From NCBI RefSeq assembly GCF_900115345.1, contig NZ_FOWC01000014.1, positions 1-64,000 on the forward strand: a stretch of 64,000 bases of DNA, read 5' to 3'. The position numbers and the translations under genes were made by a program. Positions 16,819 through 25,668 of this stretch are shown here, piece after piece. The DNA is from Amycolatopsis rubida (GTDB lineage: Bacteria > Actinomycetota > Actinomycetes > Mycobacteriales > Pseudonocardiaceae). The notes under the pieces are model-generated. The model saw nothing but the letters and a program-made list of their open reading frames with translations. It ran no database searches and had not been told where the DNA came from. The first letter of the stretch is position 1. Each line of letters begins with the position of its first letter.

Positions 16819-17693
16819 ACCCGCGCGTGTCGCGCCAGCACTTCGCCGAACACCGCCGTCAACGGGTCCGGTTCGCTGCGGCCGTACGCGACCAGCTCGC
16901 GACGGATCGGCTTGCCCGGAAGCAAAATCCGGCCGATGAACTCCGCGGGCAGCACGTTCGCGGGAACCAGCGCGGGCCCCAATCCGGCGGCCGCGAGCAA
17001 TGGTGCGGCCGCGGTCTGCTCCGTGCGTACCGCGGGCCGCGGACGGAATCCCGCTTCTGCGCAAGCAGCATCGAGAAGTTCGGCCAAGCCGTGGCCAGGC
17101 GCGTAGTGCACCCACGCGCAGTCGGCAAGCTCGGCCAGGTCGACAGTACCGTCCGAAGTGGACTCCGTAGCACCGTCGGCCGGGAGCACCACCACAAACT
17201 CCTCAGTACCCAGCGTCCGCACCGGGCCAGTCCACCCGGCCGGACGCGGACCGATCGCGAGGTCCGCTTCACCGGCCAGCATCGCGTCGCGCAGTTCGTC
17301 GGCGTGACGGTATTCGAAAAGCCGCACGTCGACGTCCGGCCGCTCGCGCCGCCACACCCGGAGCGCGGGTGGAAGCACGCCGAGACTCACTGAGTAGACG
17401 GTCGCGATCAGCAGCTCTCCAGCGACCTGGCCAGAAGCCTGCCGCGCGGCGCACCGGGCACGTTCGGCGTCGGCGAGCGCGGCGCGGGCGTGCGGCAGCA
17501 TCGCGCGGCCCATCGGCGTGAGCCGGACTGAACGCGGCAGCCGCTCCAGCAACGGCCCGCCGACGCTGTGTTCCAGCGCCCGCATCTGATGCGACAGCGC
17601 GGGCTGCGTCACGTGCAACTGCTCGGCGGCCCGGGTGAACGAACCGGTGTCGACCACCGTGACCAGGTACTCAAGCTGCCGCAGGCTTGCCAT
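16815..17693 (-). CDS. LysR-family transcriptional regulator
   Basis: 292 residues, the usual LTTR length. N-terminal winged helix with LEYLVTVVDTGSFTRAAEQL and TQPALSHQMRALE, then a two-lobed effector domain. It is divergent from the PRISE-type reductase at 17765, its most likely target. The 71-bp gap contains an inverted repeat suited to LTTR binding. Confidence 0.92.
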   Translation of the reverse strand: MASLRQLEYLVTVVDTGSFTRAAEQLHVTQPALSHQMRALEHSVGGPLLERLPRSVRLTPMGRAMLPHARAALADAERARCAARQASGQVAGELLIATVYSVSLGVLPPALRVWRRERPDVDVRLFEYRHADELRDAMLAGEADLAIGPRPAGWTGPVRTLGTEEFVVVLPADGATESTSDGTVDLAELADCAWVHYAPGHGLAELLDAACAEAGFRPRPAVRTEQTAAAPLLAAAGLGPALVPANVLPAEFIGRILLPGKPIRRELVAYGRSEPDPLTAVFGEVLARHARV

Positions 17694-17702
17694 AAATCCA
17701 GT

Positions 17703-17720
17703 TTATCGAAGCGGTGATAA
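17703..17720. promoter_or_regulatory. Inverted repeat, LysR operator candidate
   Basis: TTATC at 17703-17707 and GATAA at 17716-17720 form a dyad separated by 8 bp, 10 bp upstream of the LysR start and between divergent genes. The position fits an autorepression site. Confidence 0.5.
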
Positions 17721-17764
17721 GTAAGCCTTGGACTCATCGACCGAGCACGGTCAGGATCGAAGAC

Positions 17765-18796
17765 ATGAGCAGCACACGCGTGGCCCTCGTGGCCGGGGCC
17801 AACGGGATCATCGGCCGGAAACTCATCTCTCACCTGCGAACTCTCGACGGCTGGGAGGTGCTCGGGCTCTCTCGTCGCGGCGGGTCGGGCAGCCTCGCCG
17901 TCGACCTGCTCGACCCGGCGGGCACCCGGGCGGCGCTGGCCGGCGTCGGCGCGACGCATCTGTTCTACGCGGCCTACCAGGACCGGCCGACGTGGGCCGA
18001 ACTGGTGGCGCCGAACGCCGCGATGCTGGAGAACCTGGTGAACGGCCTCGACGAAGGCCCGCTGGAACACGTCAGCCTGATGCAGGGCTACAAGGTCTAC
18101 GGCGCGCACCTCGGCCCGTTCAAAACTCCCGCCCGCGAGACCGACGCCGGACAGCACATGCCGCCGGAATTCAATGCCGTCCAGCAGAAGTTCCTCCAAC
18201 GCCGAGCCGCGGCCGGGGGCTGGTCGTGGTCGGCGATCCGGCCGTCGGTGGTCGGCGGGACGACGCTCGGCAACCCGATGAACCTCGCGCTCGTGATCGC
18301 GGTCTACGCCTCGATCTCGAAGGAACTCGGCCTGCCGCTGCGCTTTCCCGGCAAGCTCGGCGCGTACGACAGCCTGCTGGAGATGACCGACGCGCAGTTG
18401 CTCGCCGAGGGCACGGTGTGGGCGGCGACCTCCAGTCAGAACGAAGCGTTCAACATCGCCAACGGTGACCTCTTCCGCTGGCGAGAGCTGTGGCCGAAGC
18501 TGGCGGCGTACTTCGACCTCGAAGTCGCTTCGCCGTTGCAGTTGCCGCTGACGACAGTGATGGCCGACAAAGAACCACTGTGGACCGAGATGGCGGCGAA
18601 GCACGGCCTCGCTGCTTCGTACGCCGACGTCTCTTCGTGGGCCTTCGGCGACTTCGTGTTCTCGTGGGACTACGACATGTTCGCGGACACGTCGAAGTCA
18701 CGCCGCGCCGGTTTCCACTCCTACGTGGACACTGAGCAGATGTTCTACCGGCTGTTCGACGAGTTGCGCCGCGACCACGTCATCCCCGGCCGATGA
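17765..18796 (+). CDS. PRISE-type NAD(P)-dependent enone reductase (extended SDR)
   Basis: 343 residues. GANGIIG replaces the usual GxxGxxG and is followed by a Rossmann fold. The motif SLMQGYKVYGAHLGPFKTP corresponds to the progesterone 5-beta-reductase/iridoid-synthase family signature, and MSSTRVALVAGANG is the typical N-terminus. Members reduce activated C=C bonds of enones with NADPH; the substrate here is unknown. The stop overlaps the convergent SDR by 17 bp. Probably controlled by the divergent LysR regulator. Confidence 0.88.
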   Translation: MSSTRVALVAGANGIIGRKLISHLRTLDGWEVLGLSRRGGSGSLAVDLLDPAGTRAALAGVGATHLFYAAYQDRPTWAELVAPNAAMLENLVNGLDEGPLEHVSLMQGYKVYGAHLGPFKTPARETDAGQHMPPEFNAVQQKFLQRRAAAGGWSWSAIRPSVVGGTTLGNPMNLALVIAVYASISKELGLPLRFPGKLGAYDSLLEMTDAQLLAEGTVWAATSSQNEAFNIANGDLFRWRELWPKLAAYFDLEVASPLQLPLTTVMADKEPLWTEMAAKHGLAASYADVSSWAFGDFVFSWDYDMFADTSKSRRAGFHSYVDTEQMFYRLFDELRRDHVIPGR

Positions 18797-19532
18797 ACGG
18801 CATCGTGGTGGCGGTGATGGTGAGGAACTGGACGTTGGCTTCCAGCGGCAATCCCGCCATGTAAAGAACCGCGTCGGCGACGTGGCCCGCGTCGAAGGTC
18901 GGCTCGGCCAGCAGCCGTCCGTCGGCCTGCGGGATGCCCGCGGCCATCCGCTCGGTCATCTCGGTGGCCGCGTTGCCGATGTCGATCTGTCCGCACGCGA
19001 CATTCCAGGCACGGCCGTCGAGCGAGATCGACCGGGTGAGACCGGTGACGGCGTGTTTGGTGGCGGTGTAGGCGACGCTCGCCGGGCGGGGCGCGTGCGC
19101 GGAGATCGAGCCGTTGTTGATGATCCGGCCGCCACGGGGATCCTGGTCGCGCATCAGCCGCACGGCCTGCTGCGCGCACAGGAACATGCCGGTGAGGTTC
19201 GTGTCGACGGTGCGCCGCCAGTCCTGGACGGACAGTTCCGCGACGGTGCCGCCGAGCGACACTCCGGCGTTGTTCACCAGCAGATCCAACCGGCCCCACT
19301 CGCTGCGCACGGTCGAAAAAAGGTCCTCCACCGAAGCCGGGTCGGCGACGTCCGTGGGCACGACCAGCGCGTTCGCGGCGGAACCGGCCGTCTCGCGCAG
19401 GGCATCCTCGCGACGTCCGGCGAGCGCGACCCGGTAGCCGGCACCGAGCAGCGCCCCGGCGATCCGGCGGCCCAGCCCGGAACCTGCCCCCGTGACCACA
19501 GCAGTCTTGTCCGGCCCAGTCTTCTCCGACAT
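18780..19532 (-). CDS. Short-chain dehydrogenase/reductase
   Basis: 250 residues with GAGSGLGRR cofactor motif, NNAG, NNGSISA (catalytic Ser) and YTATK (Tyr, Lys). Start ATG at 19532 is preceded by GAGGAGGC; a longer in-frame extension to 19601 lacks conserved sequence. The substrate is not deducible. The methyltransferase starts 59 bp away in the opposite direction. Confidence 0.88.
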   Translation of the reverse strand: MSEKTGPDKTAVVTGAGSGLGRRIAGALLGAGYRVALAGRREDALRETAGSAANALVVPTDVADPASVEDLFSTVRSEWGRLDLLVNNAGVSLGGTVAELSVQDWRRTVDTNLTGMFLCAQQAVRLMRDQDPRGGRIINNGSISAHAPRPASVAYTATKHAVTGLTRSISLDGRAWNVACGQIDIGNAATEMTERMAAGIPQADGRLLAEPTFDAGHVADAVLYMAGLPLEANVQFLTITATTMPFIGRG

Positions 19533-19591
19533 GTCGGCCTCCTCGAAAGTCCGTTCGCCCGCACGTTGCCATATCGCGGCACACTGGGTGC

Positions 19592-20224
19592 ATGGGACCA
19601 CGTGACACTCTGCTCGCCGGTTTCGCCAAACAGCTGGGCCATCCGCGCGGCCGGGCCGGACAGGCTGTTGTCCGGCTGCTCAACAACGTCAACCGCGGGC
19701 CGGTCACCGGAGCGGTCGACGCACTGGAGATCCGGCGCGGCGAAACCGCCCTGGACCTGGGTTTCGGCGGCGGTCTCGGACTGGACCTGCTGCTGCGCTC
19801 GACCGAGGGCGGCACCGTGCACGGCGCGGAGATCTCCGAAACGGCGCTGGCCCGGGCGCGGCGGGCGTTCCCCAAAAACCTCGCCGCCGGACGGCTGGTG
19901 CTGCACCAAGCCGGAATGGCCGAGCTTCCGCTGGACACCGGAACGATCGACGCGGCGCTGACCGTCAACACCGTCTACTTCGTTCCCGACCTGGCGCCCG
20001 CGTTCGCCGAGGTCGCGCGGGTGCTCACCGGCGGCGGCCGGTTCGTCGTCGGCATCGGAGATCCCGCGATGATGCGCGAGATGCCGTTCACCAGCCACGG
20101 CTTCCGGTTGCGGCCGCCGGAAGAGATCGAGAAAGCGCTCGCGGACGCGGGGCTCGAACTGCGCCGCCACGACCGGCTCGGCGACGGGCCGCGGGCGTTC
20201 CATCTGCTGGTCGCCGGACGCTGA
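19592..20224 (+). CDS. Class I SAM-dependent methyltransferase
   Basis: 210 residues, with LDLGFGGGLGLDLLL as motif I for SAM binding, an acidic residue in GAEIS as motif II, and a Methyltransf_11-like core (VARVLTGGGRFVVGIGDP). Substrate unknown; the gene stands alone. A strong hairpin follows directly after the stop. Confidence 0.87.
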   Translation: MGPRDTLLAGFAKQLGHPRGRAGQAVVRLLNNVNRGPVTGAVDALEIRRGETALDLGFGGGLGLDLLLRSTEGGTVHGAEISETALARARRAFPKNLAAGRLVLHQAGMAELPLDTGTIDAALTVNTVYFVPDLAPAFAEVARVLTGGGRFVVGIGDPAMMREMPFTSHGFRLRPPEEIEKALADAGLELRRHDRLGDGPRAFHLLVAGR

Positions 20225-20225
20225 A

Positions 20226-20259
20226 AAGGGCGGGTCCCCCGATCGGGGAACCCGCCCTT
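20226..20259. terminator. Bidirectional GC-rich hairpin terminator
   Basis: Arms 20226-20240 and 20245-20259 pair over 15 bp with one mismatch around a GATC loop. The structure sits between the convergent methyltransferase and peptidase genes. A-tract and T-tract flank the stem on each side, favouring use in both directions. Confidence 0.85.
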
Positions 20260-20269
20260 CCCGGTACCG

Positions 20270-22171
20270 CTACTTCTTCGGCACGCCCAGCGCGGCCAGC
20301 GCCGGACCCGCCATGATCACGCCGTTGCCGGTCACCGCGTCGAACCCGGGCGCTCCGAGGTCGATCGCGCTCGACACCAGCGCCGTCCGGACCTCCGCCG
20401 GGGTCGCGGACGGTTTGCCGGACAGCAGCAGCGCCGCGATCGCCGCCGCGTGCGGGGCGGCCGCCGAGGTGCCGTAGAACGGCTGGAAGCCGGTGACCGA
20501 GGTGGCCACCCCGTCGGCCGCGGTGAGGTCCGGCTTCGCACGGGTCGCGCCGCCGGTCGAGGACACGTTGCCCGGGGTCAGCTCGGTGCCGTCGGCGTTG
20601 TAGAAGAGGTGCCGCTGGCCGTCGGAGGTGAAGCGCTCCCACTTGCTGGCCGAGGTGAACAGACCCGGGTACGGACCGGCCGGGTTCGCCGGGTCACCGG
20701 TCTCCAGCGGACGGCCGAACGCGGTCGCCGCCGGAGCCGCGGCCACCGAGAACGCCGCCGCTGCTGCCGAGTGGCCCGAGGTCACGCCTGCCGTGCTGAA
20801 GCCCTTGAGCGAACCGGAGTCGACGAACCGGCCGCGGATCACGTTGAGCGCGAAGAACCGGTCCGCGCCGTTGTACTTGACCACCGCGACGCGGTAACCG
20901 GAGCCGGACGTCGGCACGGTCAGGCTCTCGTACGGGTTCTGCGAACCGTTCTGCGGGTTGGCACTGGACGCGACGACGCTGCCGGAAGCGTTGAGCAGGA
21001 ACAGGTCGTAGTCGCTGGTCGAGTGCCCCCACGGGTCCGACCAGAACAGCGTCACCGGCCTGCCGAGCGAACCCGGCGAGAGCGGGTCGGCCGTCTGCAC
21101 GCCGCTGCCCGGATCGAAGTCGTGCGGGGTGCCGGTGACCCCCGGCAGCGTGGTGCCGGACGAACGGAAGTCGCCCTCGTAGTAGCCGCTGGTGCCATCG
21201 GTGAGGTTGCCGGAGTTGCCCGCGGAGGAGAAGTAGAGCGCGCCGGCCGCGGTCACGTCGTTGACCGCCTGCGCGACCTGCGTGTCCTGGAAGGGCGACT
21301 CGTCGAAGTACGCCACGTCGTCGACGATCACCGTGCACTTGCCGGTGGTGCGCAGCGCGCGGATGTTGTCCGCGAAGCTGGACTCGCTGGTGAACGCGGT
21401 CGCGAAGCCGAGCGTCGCGCCCGGGGCGAGGTCGTGGACAATCTCCAGCATCGCGGTGCCCTCGTCGCCGCTGCCTGCCTGGCCGGGCAGCACGTCGACG
21501 GCGGGCAGTTCGCCCGCGTCCTGCGACTTCTTCAGCGAATTGACACCATCGGAAAGCACGCAGACCTTCACGCCGGTGCCGTTCACGCCGTATTGCGTGC
21601 GCGCGGTGTCGGCGCCGTGGGTCTTGTCCCCTTCGGACACCTGCACGGCGGCGACGGCCTTCTTGGCCAGCTGCTGGCGCTGCGCGTCCGGCTCGTTCCA
21701 GGTCATCGCCTGCGTCGCGGGCTGGACCTGCCGGACGTCGCCGCGCGCCGCGATCCGGTCCACCGCGTTGAGCGGCAGCTGGGCGCGAACCGAGCCATTG
21801 GACGATGTGGACTGAACGGTGCCGCCCGCGGCGCGCACGGCCTTCGCGATCGCGGCACCGGCAGTGCCGGCGATGTCGACCGCAACCGTTCCGGCCTGTG
21901 TGACCGGCAAACCAGTGCGGTAATCCGGCAGCTGCGCGGCGAGAGTGCGGTCGGCACGCAGGCGCTTCTCCACAACGAGCTGGCTGGACTGCTTCTGCTC
22001 AGCCGGGCTGAGGGTCTTCTTGATCCCCTGCAACGCACTGATCCCCGTCCCAGTGCGCACGTTCGCCACGTCCGCGGCGGACTGCTGCGCGACGGCGACC
22101 CCGCTCCCGGCGAGCACCACCCCGACCGCGAGGGGTACCGAATACCCCGCCACCCGGCTCGTTCTTTTCAT
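20270..22171 (-). CDS. Secreted S8-like serine peptidase with Glu in the His position
   Basis: 633 residues from the ATG at 22171 (AGGAG upstream). Signal peptide (MKRTSRVAGYS, hydrophobic core, AVA cleavage before QQSA), then a propeptide region and a subtilase-like domain. Catalytic Asp208 lies in CVLSDGVN and Ser569 in YGTSAAAPHA; the oxyanion Asn is in FSSAGNSGN. Where S8 enzymes have His in HGT, this protein has DEGTAMLEIVHD, that is Glu237. A Ser-Glu-Asp set recalls sedolisins. It is probably an exported protease, but activity should not be assumed. Confidence 0.87.
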   Translation of the reverse strand: MKRTSRVAGYSVPLAVGVVLAGSGVAVAQQSAADVANVRTGTGISALQGIKKTLSPAEQKQSSQLVVEKRLRADRTLAAQLPDYRTGLPVTQAGTVAVDIAGTAGAAIAKAVRAAGGTVQSTSSNGSVRAQLPLNAVDRIAARGDVRQVQPATQAMTWNEPDAQRQQLAKKAVAAVQVSEGDKTHGADTARTQYGVNGTGVKVCVLSDGVNSLKKSQDAGELPAVDVLPGQAGSGDEGTAMLEIVHDLAPGATLGFATAFTSESSFADNIRALRTTGKCTVIVDDVAYFDESPFQDTQVAQAVNDVTAAGALYFSSAGNSGNLTDGTSGYYEGDFRSSGTTLPGVTGTPHDFDPGSGVQTADPLSPGSLGRPVTLFWSDPWGHSTSDYDLFLLNASGSVVASSANPQNGSQNPYESLTVPTSGSGYRVAVVKYNGADRFFALNVIRGRFVDSGSLKGFSTAGVTSGHSAAAAAFSVAAAPAATAFGRPLETGDPANPAGPYPGLFTSASKWERFTSDGQRHLFYNADGTELTPGNVSSTGGATRAKPDLTAADGVATSVTGFQPFYGTSAAAPHAAAIAALLLSGKPSATPAEVRTALVSSAIDLGAPGFDAVTGNGVIMAGPALAALGVPKK

Positions 22172-22268
22172 GACAGCTCCTGTCCTCGCCCCCGGCCACC
22201 CACTGTGGTCACGTGAATCTAAAGAGCGACCGCGGCTAAGACCACCGACCAAAGTGGTATCTGCCCGG

Positions 22269-23528
22269 ATGGCCCATCTGGTGAGACTTCAACGGGCTCT
22301 TCCGGCCTCGGACCGGAGCTGGCACCCTGCGCTCGTGGCGAACCTGGGGAGGGATTTCGCGCGGCTGTGGGCCGCGTACGCGATCAGCACGGCAGGCAGC
22401 ACGGTCGGCGCGGGCGCGCTCGGGCTCGTCGCGGTGCTCGTGCTCGACGCTCCCGCATGGCAGGTTTCCCTGATCACCGCCATCTCGGCTGCCGCCAGCG
22501 CGGTCCTCGCCTTCCCGCTCGGCCCCCGCGTCGAATTCGCCCGGAAGCGTCCCGCGATGATCACCGGAGACCTGGTCCGCTGTGCCGCGCTGGCGAGCGT
22601 GCCAGTGGCGGCTGCGCTGCACGTGCTGACCATGCCGCAGCTCTATGCGGTCGACATCGTCGTCGCCACCGCGGCCGTCATCTTTTCCGCGGCCAGCGGC
22701 GCGCATCTCAAAGCCCTTGTCGCACCGGACGAGCGGGCTGCCGCCTTGAGCCGCTTCAAAAGCACCGACTGGGTCTGCTGGTCGGCCGGACCGCCGCTCG
22801 GCGGGGTTTTGATCAGCGGTCTTGGCGCGACCGCGACGATGCTCGTCGACGCTTTCTCGTTCCTGCTGTCCGCGCTCGGAATCCGTCGTTTGCGGACACC
22901 GGAGCCACCGGTTGCAGTTGCTTCAGGGCCTGGGCGCCGAGGATTCACCGACGGATGGCGTTTCCTGCTGCGAAGTCCTGAGCTGCGGCCGTTGTTCTTC
23001 AACTCCGTGTTGTTCAGCGGCGCGGTTCTTTGGGTCACGCCGCTGCAAACCGTGCTGATGCTGCGGGAACTCGGCTTCGCGCCTTGGGAATACGGGCTGG
23101 TGCTCGGTGTTCCCTGTCTTGGCGGGCTCTTCGGGGCTCGCCTCGCGCCGACGCTCAGCTCCCGTTACGGCGCGCAGAAAGTCTTGCGGTGGAACAGTTT
23201 CGCGCGTACGCCGTGGCTGCTCGCCGCTCCGTTCGCCTTTCCCGGGCCGGCCGGGGTCGTCTTGCTGATCGCCGCGGACTTCGGGCTGTTGCTGGTGGCG
23301 GGCATCTTCAACCCGACCTATTCGGCGTACCGGCTGTCGCTGATCGACGACGCCGTGCTGACGCGGACGCTCACCGCCTGGTCGACCGGAACCCGTACCG
23401 CCAAACCGATTTTCATCACCCTCGGCGGGATCGCTGCCGGAGTGCTCGGCGTGCGCTTCTCCCTGGGGGTCGGAGCTGTGCTCTGTCTGCTCAGCGCCGT
23501 CGCGTTGCCCGCCCGCCGGGCCGGATGA
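22269..23528 (+). CDS. Major facilitator superfamily transporter (DHA3/EntS-like)
   Basis: About 419 residues with roughly 12 hydrophobic segments, from LWAAYAISTAGSTVGAGALG onward. The overall pattern is that of actinobacterial DHA3 exporters related to enterobactin/macrolide efflux proteins. The start is uncertain: ATG 22269 gives a 22-residue extension, while GTG 22335 gives the usual N-terminus VANLGRDFARLW. Neither has a clear ribosome site. Divergent from the peptidase gene. Substrate unknown. Confidence 0.85.
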   Translation: MAHLVRLQRALPASDRSWHPALVANLGRDFARLWAAYAISTAGSTVGAGALGLVAVLVLDAPAWQVSLITAISAAASAVLAFPLGPRVEFARKRPAMITGDLVRCAALASVPVAAALHVLTMPQLYAVDIVVATAAVIFSAASGAHLKALVAPDERAAALSRFKSTDWVCWSAGPPLGGVLISGLGATATMLVDAFSFLLSALGIRRLRTPEPPVAVASGPGRRGFTDGWRFLLRSPELRPLFFNSVLFSGAVLWVTPLQTVLMLRELGFAPWEYGLVLGVPCLGGLFGARLAPTLSSRYGAQKVLRWNSFARTPWLLAAPFAFPGPAGVVLLIAADFGLLLVAGIFNPTYSAYRLSLIDDAVLTRTLTAWSTGTRTAKPIFITLGGIAAGVLGVRFSLGVGAVLCLLSAVALPARRAG

Positions 23529-23565
23529 TCAGTTTTTGTCGGTGGTGCCGGTTACCGTGGCTGCC

Positions 23566-24066
23566 ATGTTCAAGATCGACCGCGCGGCCGCTGCCGACGC
23601 CGCCGCGCTCACCGACCTCATGCACGCCTCATCGGCCTATCAAGGCCGGTACGCCTCGATCCTGGAGGGATACGCCGTCACGCCGGATTACCTTCGCCAG
23701 CACCAGGTTCTGGTCGCCCGCGGCCCCTCGGGACCAGCAGGGTTCGCCGCGCTCACCGATGCCGAGCTGGACTTGCTGTTCGTCGCCGACGAAGCGCAGG
23801 GAACCGGGCTAGGTACCCGGCTTGTGCGGCAAATCCTTGGGGTGGCAAGGGAAAACGGACTGTCCGAGGTGCGCGTGGTGTCGCATCCGCCCGCGGCGAA
23901 GTTCTCCGAACGCATGGGCGCCCGGCGGATCGGGATCGTCCCGGCTCGACCGCCGAAGATCTCGTGGTCCCGGCCGGAGCTGGTGTTCTCCTTGCCCGAA
24001 ACCGACAGTGCCCTGGCCCGCGCAACCACCGCGGGCCAGGGCGACCGTCGAAGAATCAGAAGTTGA
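23566..24066 (+). CDS. GNAT-family N-acetyltransferase
   Basis: 166 residues. The acetyl-CoA loop motif appears as QGTGLGTRLVRQIL, preceded by ELDLLFVADE on the beta-4 strand, a typical GNAT core. It starts 37 bp after the MFS gene and may share its transcript. The C-terminus overlaps the convergent lipoamide dehydrogenase by 11 bp. The acceptor substrate is unknown. Confidence 0.85.
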   Translation: MFKIDRAAAADAAALTDLMHASSAYQGRYASILEGYAVTPDYLRQHQVLVARGPSGPAGFAALTDAELDLLFVADEAQGTGLGTRLVRQILGVARENGLSEVRVVSHPPAAKFSERMGARRIGIVPARPPKISWSRPELVFSLPETDSALARATTAGQGDRRRIRS

Positions 24067-25441
24067 TCATATGACCGGCCAGTCCGTGTACCGCTTCCTT
24101 GACCGCCTCGCCCAGTGTCGGGTGCGCGTGCACGTTGCGCGAAACCTCGTGCACCGTAAGGTCCCACTGCTGCGCCAGCGTCAGCTCCGGCAGCAGCTCC
24201 GTGACGTCCGGGCCGATGAGGTGCGCGCCGAGCAGTTCGCCGTACTTCGCGTCGCTCAGCACTTTCACGAAGCCCGCCGCGTCGCCGAGGCCGTGCGCCT
24301 TGCCGTTCGCCGTGAACGGGAACTTCGACACCTGGACGTCAAAGCCCTTCTCGCGCGCCTGTTCCTCGGTCCAGCCGAAGCTCGCGATCTGCGGCTGGCA
24401 GTAGGTCGCGCGCGGGATCATCACGAAGTCCAGTTCCATGGTCTCCGCGCCGGCGATCGTCTCCGCCGCCACGATGCCCATCGACTCCGACGCGTGCGCC
24501 AGCATCAGCTTCGCCGTCACGTCGCCGATCGCGAACAGATGCGGCACGTTCGTCCGGCCGCGGCCGTCGATCGCGATCGCGCCGCGCCCGGTCAGCTCGA
24601 CGCCGGTGTTCTCCAGGCCGTAGCCCTCGACGTTCGGCCGGAACCCGATGGCCTGCAACACCTTGTCGGCTTCGAGCACCTGCTGCTCGCCGTTCTTCGA
24701 CACGGTCACCAGCACCTTGGCTCCCGAATCGTCGATCGCCTCGACCTTGGTGCCCAGCAGCACCTTGATCCCCAGCTTGCGGTAGCGCTTGGCCAGCTCG
24801 GCCGACACCTCGGCGTCCTCGAGCGGCACCATCCGGTCGAGGAATTCGACGATCGTCACGTCCACGCCGTAGTTGCGCAGCACGTAGGCGAACTCGACGC
24901 CGATGGCGCCGGCCCCGGCGATCACGATGCTGCCCGGCAGCTCGCTTTCGAGGATCTGCTTTTCGTAGGTGACCACGCGCTCGCTGCGCTGGGTGCCCGG
25001 CAGCAGCCGCGCCGTCGCACCGGTGGCGATGATGCCGTAGGTGAAGGTGATGCGCTCGCCGTTCACCTCAAGGGTGTTGGCGTCCACGAAGGTGCCGCGC
25101 CCGTCGTACTCGGTGATCTTGTTCTTCTTCATCAGGAAGTGCACGCCCTTGACGCGCCCGTCCGCGACCTTGCGGCTGCGCTCGTACGCCGCGGTGTAGT
25201 CGAACCGGATCTCCCCGTCGGAGGAGATGCCGTAGGTCTTGGCCTCCTCCTTCACCGTGTGCGCCAGCTCGGCGTTGCGCAGCAGCGCCTTCGAAGGGAT
25301 GCAGCCGACGTTGAGGCACACCCCGCCCCAGTACTTCTCTTCCACGACCGCCACGCTCAGGCCCAGCTGCGAAGCCCGGATCGCCGCGACGTACCCACCG
25401 ACTCCGGCCCCGAGGACCACCACGTCATAGTCTGCGCTCAT
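24056..25441 (-). CDS. lpdA: Dihydrolipoyl dehydrogenase (E3)
   Basis: 461 residues. FAD motif GAGVGGYVAA, redox-active disulfide CLNVGCIPSK (Cys42 and Cys47), NAD motif GAGAIGVEFA, FAD motif AIGDVTAKLMLAHAS and the C-terminal His-Glu pair in HAHPTLGEA. It reoxidises lipoamide in 2-oxoacid dehydrogenase complexes or the glycine cleavage system. No complex subunits are adjacent, so this is the housekeeping standalone type. Start ATG at 25441 gives the canonical MSADYDVVVLG. The symbol lpdA is by family; numbering varies between genomes. Confidence 0.95.
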   Translation of the reverse strand: MSADYDVVVLGAGVGGYVAAIRASQLGLSVAVVEEKYWGGVCLNVGCIPSKALLRNAELAHTVKEEAKTYGISSDGEIRFDYTAAYERSRKVADGRVKGVHFLMKKNKITEYDGRGTFVDANTLEVNGERITFTYGIIATGATARLLPGTQRSERVVTYEKQILESELPGSIVIAGAGAIGVEFAYVLRNYGVDVTIVEFLDRMVPLEDAEVSAELAKRYRKLGIKVLLGTKVEAIDDSGAKVLVTVSKNGEQQVLEADKVLQAIGFRPNVEGYGLENTGVELTGRGAIAIDGRGRTNVPHLFAIGDVTAKLMLAHASESMGIVAAETIAGAETMELDFVMIPRATYCQPQIASFGWTEEQAREKGFDVQVSKFPFTANGKAHGLGDAAGFVKVLSDAKYGELLGAHLIGPDVTELLPELTLAQQWDLTVHEVSRNVHAHPTLGEAVKEAVHGLAGHMINF

Positions 25442-25668
25442 ACCGTTGAAACTACCTCCCGCGCCCGCGCGGGGCGGCGTGACGGCGCCCGCTTTCGGCC
25501 CGGCCGCCGCCCGTCCGGGGCCGCCCGCCCGCTGCCCCGGCGCATCCTCCGGCGGCTGGTCCCGGCGAAACAGCGCGTGCTCCGCGGCAAGCGCGCCACG
25601 ACCTTTTCCGGCGCGGCCGGATCGTCCACAGTGCCGGCTGCGCCCGCCGGTACCGCGGAGTCCGCCGG

